From NCBI GenBank assembly GCA_905160935.1, contig CAJHZI010000481.1, positions 1,446,501 to 1,510,500 of the forward strand: 64,000 nucleotides of DNA, in the 5' to 3' direction. Positions 10,288 to 21,400 of the stretch are shown piece by piece; within the stretch, counting starts at the first letter, position 1, and each line of letters starts with the position of its first letter. The notes under the pieces were generated by a model. That model did not search any database. It had not been told where the DNA came from and saw nothing but the letters and a program-made list of their open reading frames with translations. This DNA comes from Enchytraeus crypticus. Lineage: Eukaryota > Annelida > Clitellata > Enchytraeida > Enchytraeidae. The translations under genes were made by a program, and so were the position numbers.

Positions 10288-11650
10288 TGATATTATACTT
10301 ATATTATAGTAGAGTTACTACCTTAAATTCTTTGTGAATTGTGCACCTTGCACTATATAGTTAAATTAATTCAAAATTTCTCTACTATTTTCTAAAATAA
10401 TTAATTTTTTTAATGAATTATTTTATTAAGGATCTAAGTAATAATGTTATAGTATTGGTGATTAAGGATCTAAGTAATAATGTTATAGTATTGGTGAATA
10501 GTGCTAATAGTAGAGTTGTGTGAAGATTGAAAAGGGCTTTTATGTAATAAAATTATCTTTTAACAATCTAGTTTTAATCCATTTTTCTGCATTTCACTGT
10601 GAGTACTGGTAGCAGTTATAATTTATAATTCTGATTTATATCTTGCACATTTCATGCCGTTAGAGCTAGATTACTTCTATTAATGATTTCTGTAATTGTT
10701 ATAGCTAGATAGTGTAAATATATAGGTAGAATTGCGTTCAGTTTGTAAAATTATACTAGATGGTACAAGACACAAATATCAAAGTTGCATGTAGGCAATG
10801 GAATAGCCTCAAGAAAAATTACGTTAAAATACTCGAGCATAATTATGTTGAAGCTTAACTAAATCCAACCTTCTGGAATAAATTCTAATTTAAATAGTTA
10901 ATAATGTCTCCTAAATTACCTATCTTTTGAACTTTTGACTCATTTAGGTATCATCTGCAAATTTACGCTATTTTGAAATTAATGATTTTTCTGTCCTAAA
11001 TATTGAAATGTAATTATACAGTGATAGTAAATTCATTTTCTATATAAGGAAAGCAAATAGTTACATCAATAATAACAATAACAACAATTAGAGTGCTACA
11101 GTCATCAATGACAACATCGAGCACTATTGAGACAAAATCAAGCCGGCGAGCAAACAAAGAAGGTCCGAAAACGGTGAAAATTCCAAAATCCAGAAATTCA
11201 GTCCAAAGTAGAGCTAGATTACTATTTACAAACTGAACGCAATTCTACCTATATATTTACACTATCTAGCCATAACAATTACAGAAATCATTCATAGAAG
11301 TAATCTAGCTCTAACGGTATGAAATGTGCAAGATATAGATCAGAATTATAAATTATAACTGCTACCAGTACTAACAGTCAAATGCAGAAAAATGGATTAA
11401 AACTAGATTGTTAAAAGATAATTTTATTACATAAAAGCCCTTTTCAATCTTCACACAACTCTACTATTAGCACTATTCACCAATACTATAACATTATTAC
11501 TTAGATCCTTAATAAAATAATTCATTAAAAAAATTAATTATTTTAGAAAATAGTAGAGAAATTTTGAATTAATTTAACTATATAGTGCAAGGTGCACAAT
11601 TCACAAAGAATATAAGGTAGTAACTCTACTATAATATAAGTATAATATCA
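10288..11650. repeat. long near-perfect inverted repeat, 426-bp arms
   Basis: The right arm 11225-11650 is the reverse complement of the left arm 10288-10749, with about seven single-base differences by eye. The left arm is 36 bp longer only because it contains one extra tandem copy of a 36-bp segment (starting ATTAAGGATCTAAGTAATAA, near 10426-10497). The outer termini read TGATATTATACTTATAT. The 475-bp spacer holds a CR1-like 3' end (11070-11205). There is no open reading frame and no clear target duplication. It may be a fold-back transposon or a recent inverted duplication. Confidence 0.9.
11070..11205 (-). mobile_element. CR1-like LINE 3' end inside the inverted repeat
   Basis: It is the same 3' UTR segment as at 4250-4365, with an ACAACAATTAGAGTGCTAC junction to the tail. 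It occupies the right part of the loop between the two long inverted arms. Confidence 0.75.
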
Positions 11651-12001
11651 TGTAACTAGCAGTGAGATTAACAATAGAAAATTTGTATACTGTTATGATC
11701 TTTGCTGTATACAAATTTGAGATGATTTTCTTTTATCTTTAGACTTGTTGCTTAGATTTTGGAACTTGCACCATTTGGTGGTCCTGATAAAAATGAATGA
11801 TCATGAATTACAAATTTTTAAACTTTTCATGTCTATTCTTGCTGTGTTTCTTGGATTGTTTATAAACAATCCTTGAGGGCATTTAACATTCCTTTTGATT
11901 TAGCATTATTCTTGGGGATTCTGCTTATGACGCGGTGGGCCCCCTTAACTGGGCAGGGCGTCGTTCTCTGCGAAAACAATCCTGTTTACCAAAGATATCT
12001 A

Positions 12002-12002
<1 letters not shown>

Positions 12003-12076
<74 letters not shown>
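12003..12076. repeat. (TA)n microsatellite
   Basis: About 36 uninterrupted TA units. It lies in the intergenic stretch upstream of DGCR6. The Tyr-Ile translation of this run is an artefact. Confidence 0.98.
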
Positions 12077-12080
<4 letters not shown>

Positions 12081-12361
12081 ATAGTATCATAATATACGGA
12101 TATTAACACTTTTTACAATAATAACTTCAGAAAATAAGGGAATCATATACTTTGTAAATATTCGTACGTTCTAAGCTTACCATTCACTGTTTAATTTAGA
12201 ATATTTTCATGTCATAAATATTTTATGCTTGAACGTATGAAGGCTAGTGTAGGAATGATAAACAAATTTATTTAGAATGCAGATCGAGTTTACGGTTGTG
12301 ATAGAATTACAAAGAAACGTTTAATTGTGCCTTCAATTTTAATTTAATTAATTGTAATTAT

Positions 12362-12540
12362 TATCATCATCATGTATTCCCTTGAATCCCAGTTTAGCTA
12401 GGGTCAAGATATGAATTGACCTTCTCCTCTCCTCTTTGTGGGGTGGGGAACTTTTCTATTCGATGTAGAAAATTTTGTAGCAATTTCTGGAGCCTAGTCG
12501 CTCTTCTACGGAATACCCTTTTTGGTGCTGGTTAAAATCT
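12362..12540 (-). mobile_element. GAT-tailed LINE/SINE 3' end
   Basis: On the minus strand the sequence ends in CTAAACTGGGATTCAAGGGA followed by a short (GAT)n tail (plus-strand TCATCATCAT). Further in lies the GCTCCAGAAATTGCTACAAA-like region of the short member of the family. Confidence 0.65.
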
Positions 12541-12638
12541 TAGCTATAGTAAATGTAATTAGTTATATATTTTATTTTCATTAGTTGATATGATTTCCTT
12601 TTCAAGTGACAAACTCTGCATCTGTAGTAAAATTGAAT

Positions 12639-15235
12639 ATGACAGAAGAAAATGGTGAGGTTTCCAGAGAAACCAGGCAAGAAAGACACTATCTGTATTT
12701 AAATAAATTACAAGCTATGGCTCGAGAACTGCCTGGGTTAGTCATATTTGTATTGTAAAATTGTGTACATTAGTTAAAATTGCTATTGTATGAGTCCATT
12801 ATAGTTAAAATGTCTCTTAAAGATATTTTTATGCATCTTTACAATAATAAATGTCAAATAAACACTAGTATATTGAATGTCAATAGTGTAGAGGGGTTAG
12901 AGGTTTAGTGGGGTTAGAGGCGTCAGGTAACGTCTTGACATTTTAAATGATGGCTCCTGAAGTGAGTTGAACTGTTGTGGGTTCGATTTCCGGCTGCGCT
13001 GATCTGAGAGTAAAATCTCAGACATTCACAGGATTGGTTATATACAAAAAATGGAATGTATTGCCTAATGGTGTAAACACGTGATTCTAAAAATGACAGA
13101 TAGCAATGTAGTTGATCATTTCACTATAATATGTCTCCATTAAATACAGATTTTAGCTATCAGTTTTTATTTACTATATTTTAAGATGTTGCTGATGCGT
13201 TATAGATGGAACCAGAAGTTGATGTATGAAGAAAGTTAATTATATTAATTAATTATAGCTTAGAGTTTCATAAACTTCTTTAACTTTTAAGCAGTTCTAG
13301 AAATTTGATTGAGGATTTGTATCTTGTCTATCTTTTATATACTTATTTACTTTTGAGTGTAATATTTCATTAAGCTTACTTGAACAATTTTAATTGGCTT
13401 AGATATTTTAATATTAAATAGCAGTAATAAATGACAAGATTTCTGTAGAAATTTGTGCTGTTTTTAATTTATTATAATTCACAGAAAGTTCCAGCAACGT
13501 ATGCCTTATGACCTGCTGTCGAGTTTAGCCAGTTCGCTGCTAGACTGCACTATGTTTGACATTGTCTCCAGTCTGCAAGAATTACAGCAAATGGAGGAAA
13601 GAAATCTCTCAAACCTAAGAATGAAGTTCATTAATGATCAAAAAGGTATTAGGATCCTTTCCATGGCAGTCTAAATTGCTGTGCATAGTATTTTACTTTG
13701 TTTTAGACTACATATAGACAGTTGTTATACTTAGGCACAGAATGCGAATTTAAACTAGTATTATAAAGAAGTTATGCTAAACTACAGCTGCATTGGAAGA
13801 GGTTTTGGTTCCAAATTGCAGAATATCAAAGAGAAGATTGGATAGAATTCTTTGGGATTTCTTGAAATTGTTGCTGCCTTTATAATAAAAGTGCCATTTT
13901 TAAGGTATTAAGATCTGTTATTTTTAAAATCATAGTGCACAACAGATTGATGTAAGTTAGATTTTTTACAAAATGTTTTCTGAAGATGTATGTGATGACG
14001 ATCAGTCTACTTTGATTCACCTATATGAGATAGGCTGTTTGAAATAGGTGTTTAGGGTGATGAGAATTAAATATAAATTTATAACTGTAAGTTTGTAACT
14101 AATGAATCTCTTTGATTACAATTGACAAATCAATATGAATATATTTAAATGGTTATGTAATTTATATTTATTGTAGGTTAAACCTTATTAAATTTTTCAT
14201 TAATTCATTGTCTGATTCAGTCCAAAGAGCAGAATTAATACGAAAACATGGAGAGAAGGTACAGTCCGTTTCTCATCTGCCACATAGACTTCCCTACGTA
14301 CAAACCGAGTGTCGGAATGAACTACTGGTAAGTTGAATAAAGCTGGTAAAGCTAAGGTTAACGTCAGTTTTCTTACTCGAAAGCGATGTCAGTGATGGGC
14401 GAGCCCAGGATTTGAACCCTGCACATACTGATCCACTGTTGAGTATCTTACCGACTTCGCCACTGGCTCCAGCCCAGAATAGTTAAATTTACAGTGAAAT
14501 GATGATTATGGGTTATATTCTCTTCAGGGTCATCATTCAAAATTTCATGATCAGTGCTATTTACGCTCTATACACTGAGCTATTGAGACTTCTGTTTATA
14601 AATAAATCATTCAAGCTTAACTACATCTTGAAGATGAAATCATTTTACCTGAATTTTTTGCTGTTGAATACATAATTTGCTTGCACTCTGATATCAGGAT
14701 ATATTAATGTTGGACACTTAAGGTTGACCATATCCTTTACATTTTATAATCATGAAATTCTATGAATATCAAATTAAAATTCTTTCTTGTTGCTAATAAG
14801 AAATGTTTAAGTTAATTTGGAATTTTAATGGGTATTACTCTAGTTATTCTGAAATATCTATGGTTGCTATTGTGTGTGTGCTTTTGCTGTATTACCTGTT
14901 TATATGAAAACTTACTCCATTCTTGTATTGTCACCCTGCTGAGCGTTTAGATATTTATTGCTATAACGGCTGATTTGATGCTATAACGATGTTTGAGACT
15001 TGAACTTAGATTTTTTACGTTGTAGGCTTTCGATCGTCAATATGAGGAGGAAGTAAAACGGCGAGACATGAAGATTATTTTGGAACTTGATCAGAAGGTA
15101 ATGGATCAACAGAGTCTACTGCAGCAAGCTGGAATACCAGGATTCGTTGTTACTAACAACCCTCAAGAGATTAGACTTCAGATGTATCTGTTGGAGTTCA
15201 TTATGAGGTTGAGTTCACTGAATGCCGCTAGCTGA
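12639..15235 (+). CDS. DGCR6: DGCR6-family coiled-coil protein (4 exons)
   Basis: Coding exons are 12639-12736, 13485-13645, 14221-14327 and 15026-15235, giving 191 residues (human DGCR6 has 220). Family signatures are [79 protein letters not shown] and [20 protein letters not shown], all collinear with human DGCR6. The chosen ATG puts ERHY at the same distance from the start as in vertebrates. The first coding exon has an acceptor (CTTTTCAAG) at 12606, so at least one 5' UTR exon lies upstream. The family is related to Drosophila gdl; its molecular role is poorly understood, so I assign none. The last two thirds look helical. Confidence 0.93.
12940..13060 (+). repeat. tRNA-like SINE (second family)
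   Basis: A B-box-like GTGGGTTCGATTTCCGGC is followed by GAGAGTAAAATCTCAGACAT, the motif shared with 5700-5890. It lies in DGCR6 intron 1. Confidence 0.55.
14336..14475 (-). repeat. SINE-A copy
   Basis: On the minus strand it shows GGAGCCAGTGGCGAAGTCGG, B box GGTTCAAATCC and the AACGTTAACC-type end. It begins about eight bases into DGCR6 intron 3, just after the donor at 14328. Confidence 0.85.
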
Positions 15236-16110
15236 GAATTAGACTCGACTAAATAACTGGTTATGTTTCATTTGTGAAACAAACATTCAGTTTGTGTAGA
15301 ACTTTCAGAAAGGCAGCAAGACATTTTATGTTATGATTAGAAATCACTGTTTGGTCATCTGAGGTCTATGTTGTTAGATTGTGTGTGTAAATGTTGGATT
15401 GTGTATGTGGAATGGCTGTATGTTAATCGATTTCAAAATTTTGAAATCAGCATTAGCAAGTAATAATATCTGAATACAAGATAACGTTACCTGTGCCATA
15501 TTAGGTAGTTTATTTTTACTGTATTTGGTAGATCACTTCTAGTTATGAAAAATAAGTGTTCCAATGCAGTTGGAACTGAAGGATTTAGTGATTCAGTTAG
15601 GCAGTCTTTAGAATATATTTTTAGTTGCCATTTAACTCTAGTTATAAAATACCTATTAGATTTTGTGATCCTATTTTCAAATTATATTATAGATCTGTGG
15701 ATAATTTTTTCTTTTGTTTCTTCTTTATATTGATCTACTCGGAGTTAATCTTTCATCTATTTTACTCATTTTATTAATTATTTGTTCATCTATTTTACTC
15801 ATTTTATTAATTATTTGTTCATCTATTTCGTATAGATTATATTTGGCATGTGGCCACTGAACATTCCTTATATATTCAATATTTACATGTTAAGTTTGTT
15901 AGTTTGAGATTCTAAGTTTTACTAATTAAGACTAATGTAATATCAAGATTTAAGTCTCTATCACTTAGTTTCAAGATTTACAGATGAACTTAAATATTAG
16001 CTAATCAAATATTGTATTTGTGTCCACCATTCTAGCCAACTTATTGAACAATGCCACCATTCTGGTGCAACTTATTGAACCATGAATAGGCACAGTTGTT
16101 ACCGAGATTT
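15236..16110. other. DGCR6 3' flank, no further gene seen
   Basis: The stretch is AT-rich. It contains a 38-bp segment repeated twice in tandem (about 15752-15830, CATCTATTTTACTCATTTTA). I did not find a canonical polyadenylation signal close to the stop. Confidence 0.4.
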
Positions 16111-16114
16111 GTTA

Positions 16115-16148
16115 ACGAGCTAGAGAGAGAGAGAAAGAGAAAGAGAGA

Positions 16149-16194
<46 letters not shown>

Positions 16195-16210
16195 TAAAGA
16201 GAAAAAAAGA
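16115..16210. repeat. (GA)n microsatellite
   Basis: A purine-only tract of GA units with occasional AA interruptions. It lies in the intergenic stretch between DGCR6 and PXYLP1. Confidence 0.95.
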
Positions 16211-16654
16211 TATAGAGCTGATTGAAATGAGTTTATAATTCTCTGTATAGTATTCATTGATTAATTATGAAATAGATCGAATGATATATAGCAATAGCTT
16301 AGACTTCATTGACTTCCTAAGCAATGTAGGCATGATGATGGAATTCCATTATTAAATTATTATTTTTGTTAACGGCCGTTATCTTATTAGCCTCAACTTC
16401 AACTTTGTCAAATTTATTTCAACCTCATATTCATGATAAGACAGTCTGCTGTTCGGTTGTGAGGAAGAAGAATTCTCCATCATACCTGCTTCTAGGTGTG
16501 ATGGAGAATAGTGTCTTTTGCAGAGAATATAACATAACGGCACACTATGTCAGGAAGTTCAGACGCTTGCTTAAGACCCATTTCCTCCTTTATCTCCATG
16601 GTTATTAGTAATCGTTGCCTTTAGATATCAAATGCTAATTTTTCTAACACCTAA

Positions 16655-16765
16655 ACATTCTCAATGGAAGAGAATTCCAGATCTGCGTAGCAGCATTCTG
16701 GCAAGAAAGATTAGACATAATCGAGACATCGACATATCTAAGTCATACGGTGCCTTCTAAGTGCC
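16655..16765 (-). mobile_element. diverged CR1-like LINE coding fragment
   Basis: The minus strand matches the region encoding QIWNS in the copy at 4289-4687 (plus-strand AGAATTCCAGATCTGCGTAG). It is short and diverged. Confidence 0.5.
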
Positions 16766-17134
16766 ACAAAACAAATGTCACAGCTCAACACAAATTTAAG
16801 TAAGAGCACAAAACAAAATCTCACCACACAAGACGAATTTTCAAAAACGGGACATTTTTTCGAATGCTGTTAACACCAATTATTGAAGTAAATAAACAAA
16901 AAATGTATTACTAAAATAAAAACTGAATCTAAACTCACGGTGTTTAGCATATGTACTACGATTACTATTAAGAAATAAAAATTACTTTTATTGTAAAGTT
17001 CTGCAAATGGTGAACAATAAAAAATACGAAGTAAGTAATAACTCCTACGTGTCATTAAAAGCGTGTGTTTGTCTACAGTTTGTTCAAAATTCTGTTCCGC
17101 AAGCAATTTTTTTGGTTCCAAGTACTCGCATGTT

Positions 17135-17700
17135 CACACAATTTAAAATCTTTACACTGGCTGAAGATTAAAGAAAGTATCATTTACTGAACGGGCTCGT
17201 TAAGCTATAAGTCTATTACCATCCCTGGACCAAGTTGTATGTTTCACTTAATTAAAGTGATGCAGCCCTGTGTTACTGGGTCTTCTAAATAAATACATTA
17301 CGCTTGTAAGACCTAGTTTACCGCTCTAGGTTATCACGCTCTAGGCTATCCAATCGTTCTTTCCAGCATGCTGTACCACAGATCTGGAATTCTCATCCAT
17401 CGACTCTTACAAATCTTTGTTTGAATCACATCGGCCTTTGCTTTCCTATGAGCAGTTTCATAGGCAGCTGAAGATCTACTTTTTCCATCTCTTTTTTTTA
17501 TCCAGTGTTCATGAGCTGCGACTTGAACGTAAACCTCCAATTTTTGTAATTCCCTTTAACTTTGGACTGATTTATGGGTTTTGGAATTTGCACCATTTTG
17601 GACCTTTCTTGCTCACTGGCTTAGATTTGTCTCAATAGTGCTAGATGTTGTAATCGATGAAACTAGCACTTTAATTGTTATTATTATTTTTATTATTCAC
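17135..17700 (+). mobile_element. CR1-like LINE, last 560 bp
   Basis: It encodes the element's C-terminus (HRQLKIYFFHLFF at about 17457-17500) and continues through the 3' UTR into an AATTGTTATTATTATT tail. It is collinear with the left part of the copy at 4210-5680 but in the opposite orientation. The frame carries several stops. Confidence 0.8.
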
Positions 17701-18441
17701 AAATTGAAATGTTTAAAAATATAATGATAGATCACTATCGTACAGGACATTATGAACATTATGAAATTAAAGTGAGGAGCCAAAATAGCTTATTAGCTGG
17801 GAAAGGCTTATTAGCTGGCCTATGCAGTGAAACAAAGTGACATTTGAAAAGTTAATTGAAAGTTTCAGACCCATTGAACAGCATTGCTCGAATTATAGTA
17901 AATTAATTTGCATTTTACTTGAATTATAGTAAAATGGTCATTTGTGGTGATATCTATCGCTTTTAATAAGTACTATATGCTTAATCATTAGACATTTTAA
18001 TCTGTTATCAAGTTTACCAGCTCTGTGAAGGTCGTAAGATTTTACTCTCTGATCAGCACTACCAAGAGTTTGTTTAAGGATCTCGGGATGACCACTTATA
18101 TTTTTCATAATGTTACATAATACATTTAACCCTGAAATATTTAAATGACATGGTGCATTATATTTAGGTAAGCAAAGGCGTAGATTTACAGTAAATATGC
18201 AAAATGATCTCTCTCTATGTGTACTAGGTCTACATGACTAGATAGTGGCATATTGTTTGATCACTTGCCTGTATCTTCTCTTCTATGTAGGAATGTACTG
18301 TCATTTAAAATCTCTTATCTCTAGTTTGTCACTAATTCTCTTCGCCACCTTTCTTCCATATGAACACGTCGCTTACTTTATTGATTGCAGAACTATTTGT
18401 ACTCGCTGGTTGGAGAAAGAACACTTGCAAACAAGATTATA

Positions 18442-21400
18442 ATGAGGATTCAGATACGATGGAAACTCATTGCCGTCTGTGCTTCTATTCTTGTCTTGAT
18501 TATACTTCTTTACGGTAAGAAGGGTTTCTAAACTTTACATCAAGTGCTTCATTAATTTCTAATTAGATGACATGTACTTCTAATATATGAAGTATAATAT
18601 ATTTTATAAACTGATTGATGTACATGATTATTGCCATGTCATCTTCAGATAGCTGTGGAGTAGGAAATTGAAAACTTGGAGCTGACTAATGATTATACTG
18701 AATAATAATATACTTAATAATAATATATGTAATAATATATTTAATAATAATATATTTAATGATAATATATTTAATAATAATATATTTAATAATAATATAT
18801 TTAATAATATTGAAGAATGCATTGTAAAGCTAATCAGAAGCTAAAATCTGAAATATCAGATGCAGATAGGCTTCCAATATTATATGTATGTATATATTTG
18901 CATATATTCATACTGGTCTGATTTTAAATGTCACCTGGCTAATTAGAGAATAGTGTGTTAGTCTGTGAAATTCTTTGTAGTGTGTGCTTAAGAAGAGTAG
19001 AAATATATTCAACTGTGCTGATAGTTTTGAAAATTTAAATTTAAATTTTAACATTGCTCTGTTTAGTTTTCAAGATTTCTCTTGTATGCACAATTTTAAA
19101 TAGTTTGTAGATTTGTAGATATAATATACTAATGCATGTCTCTTTCTTCTCACTCTCACGGTCTGTCTCTCTCTCTCTTTCTCTCTCTTTATCTATCTCT
19201 CTAGTGATTTTCCAAGTTTCAGGTTTAAGACATGATTATATCTTCTTGAAGGCCATACCTTTTTCACTGCAGACCTTAGTTTGGGAAGGCTTACTTATGA
19301 AGTAGAACTTTGCTAATTACTTTCCTTGATTCTTGTTGCTCTTCCTCGATTCTTGATCCTCGATTCTCTATTCTTGCAGCTTTTTCTCGATTCTTGCTGC
19401 TCTTCCACAATTCTTACAGCTTTTCTTCTATTCTTATGCCTCATTTAACAGGTACAGTTTACTCTTTGTCTAGTTATAAGGAACCCAAATGCTTCTTGAA
19501 GATATAATGTATAGTAGTACTAAATAATACTTGTACCTATAACTTGTACTTACCAATTATGCTTGAAGAGCAGAGAGAGAGGTAGTGAGTGAGGCAGAGA
19601 TGGAGAGAGAGAGAGTATTCTTCTTTTTATTGTGTCCTTATACAGCATTAATCCAGCGTCTGACACAATTTCTCGCCCGATCATTAAACTCTCTGAGATC
19701 CTCACGTGTGACCCCCTCACCGGTCAAGTTGCAGTTCATCAAATGATCAATGTCCTTCTCCTCCAGGCCGCATTCACATACTGTAGAACAATTATAGTAA
19801 CCCCATCGGCTCATTGCAACCTTTGTCCGACCGACTCCTGTCCTAAATCTATTTAAGCATAACCAGGTTCGTCGATCCTCATCGCACCCACACGGAAGAC
19901 TTTCTGACGCTTCTACACATTTTATCCTCTGGAACTGATTGGAGATGTTCTCTCCACATCTGGAGACGAGATTGTTCAACTGACTGAGATAATGGCGACA
20001 CTGAATTTAAGAAGCTGTGCCTTGATTTGAGTCGCGATCTCCGAGGATTTTCACCATGTAATGGATGTCGTTGATCCTGTTCTTGTCTACTTCTTTCAGC
20101 TTGGCTAGCGACATTACGTCTGATGGCTGGTGGTGCTATGCCAGAGAGCAAGTACAGACTGTCCTTACTTGTTGGTTTCAGGCAACCTGTTATATGACGA
20201 CACGCAGCATTAAGAGCACTGTCAATTTTATGGGCATGTGTGGAGCGACCCCAAACAGCGCAGGCATACTCAGCGCTAGAGTAGCAGAGGGCCAATGCTG
20301 TGGAGTGTATTGTGTTGGCCTTTTCACCCCAAAGAGTGTTCACCAGTTTTCCTAATATTGAATTTCTTGTACTGACTTTTGCCTTCGTCTTTCCTACATG
20401 CTGCTTGAAACTCAAGAGTCCAATCTAAAGTTACACCAAGGTATACTGGGTGTGTACAGTGTTATAGTTCTTCACCTTCCCATGTAACTTTAAGCTCCTT
20501 ACTAGCATCTTTATTTCTTAAATGAAAGGCGCACACTTGTGTTTGTAGGATTAGGTTTTAGGTGATTTTCCACATAATATATCGACAGTGATTCTAGGAC
20601 TTCATTTAGTCGTTTTTCAATGTCACTGAAATTCTTAGACTGATATGCAGAACAGTTGTCATCAGCATAGATGAAACTTCTGGTATTCTGCATAATTGAG
20701 AGAGTATTAGTGTGCCTACACTATCCACTTAGAACTTTACAGCCGATGTCAATGGCAGTTTCGGTTCTCAGAAGAGATTACAGTGATGGGCGAGCCCAGG
20801 ATTTGAACCCTGCACGTACTGACACTCAGTTATATATTTACTGACATCGCTGGAGCCAGTGACGATGTCGAGTTACTTATTGATTGATCTATTTTTTTGT
20901 GTTTTGTCTGTAGCCTTAAGCCACAACGAAGTTTGTGACTTGCAGCCAGGTGCAGAGGGAACGAGAGCCCTGACTGAATATTGTAACTTCCCTCATGTAC
21001 CTGCGAAGGGTTTGGAGGGTAATTTGCTTCTTCATTAATTAGCCTAGTAACTTAACTGTCTGTCAAACGAAAAGTTGCAAATATGATTTAGAGTACTACT
21101 TTTTGCACATCTTTTTCATGACAGCAATAGTCGCTTTTCGGTATACAGTTTTCTCTCAACTGATCTTCTAAGTATCAGGTTCAAGGTGCATATTCCTAAG
21201 TAGAGCCTGCATTCACTTTCCATAAAGAGCACTTCATAGATCAATAAGTCAACCCTTTCACTATGGGATATTCCTTAACCATGCTGCATTAAGCCTATAG
21301 CTTGGAAAAACTATGGCCTCTGAGATAGTTTTCCATTGCCTTCTGCAGTTCTTGCTTAATTGATCTTCTACATCTGAAGTTAATGGTTCGTGTATTGTTC

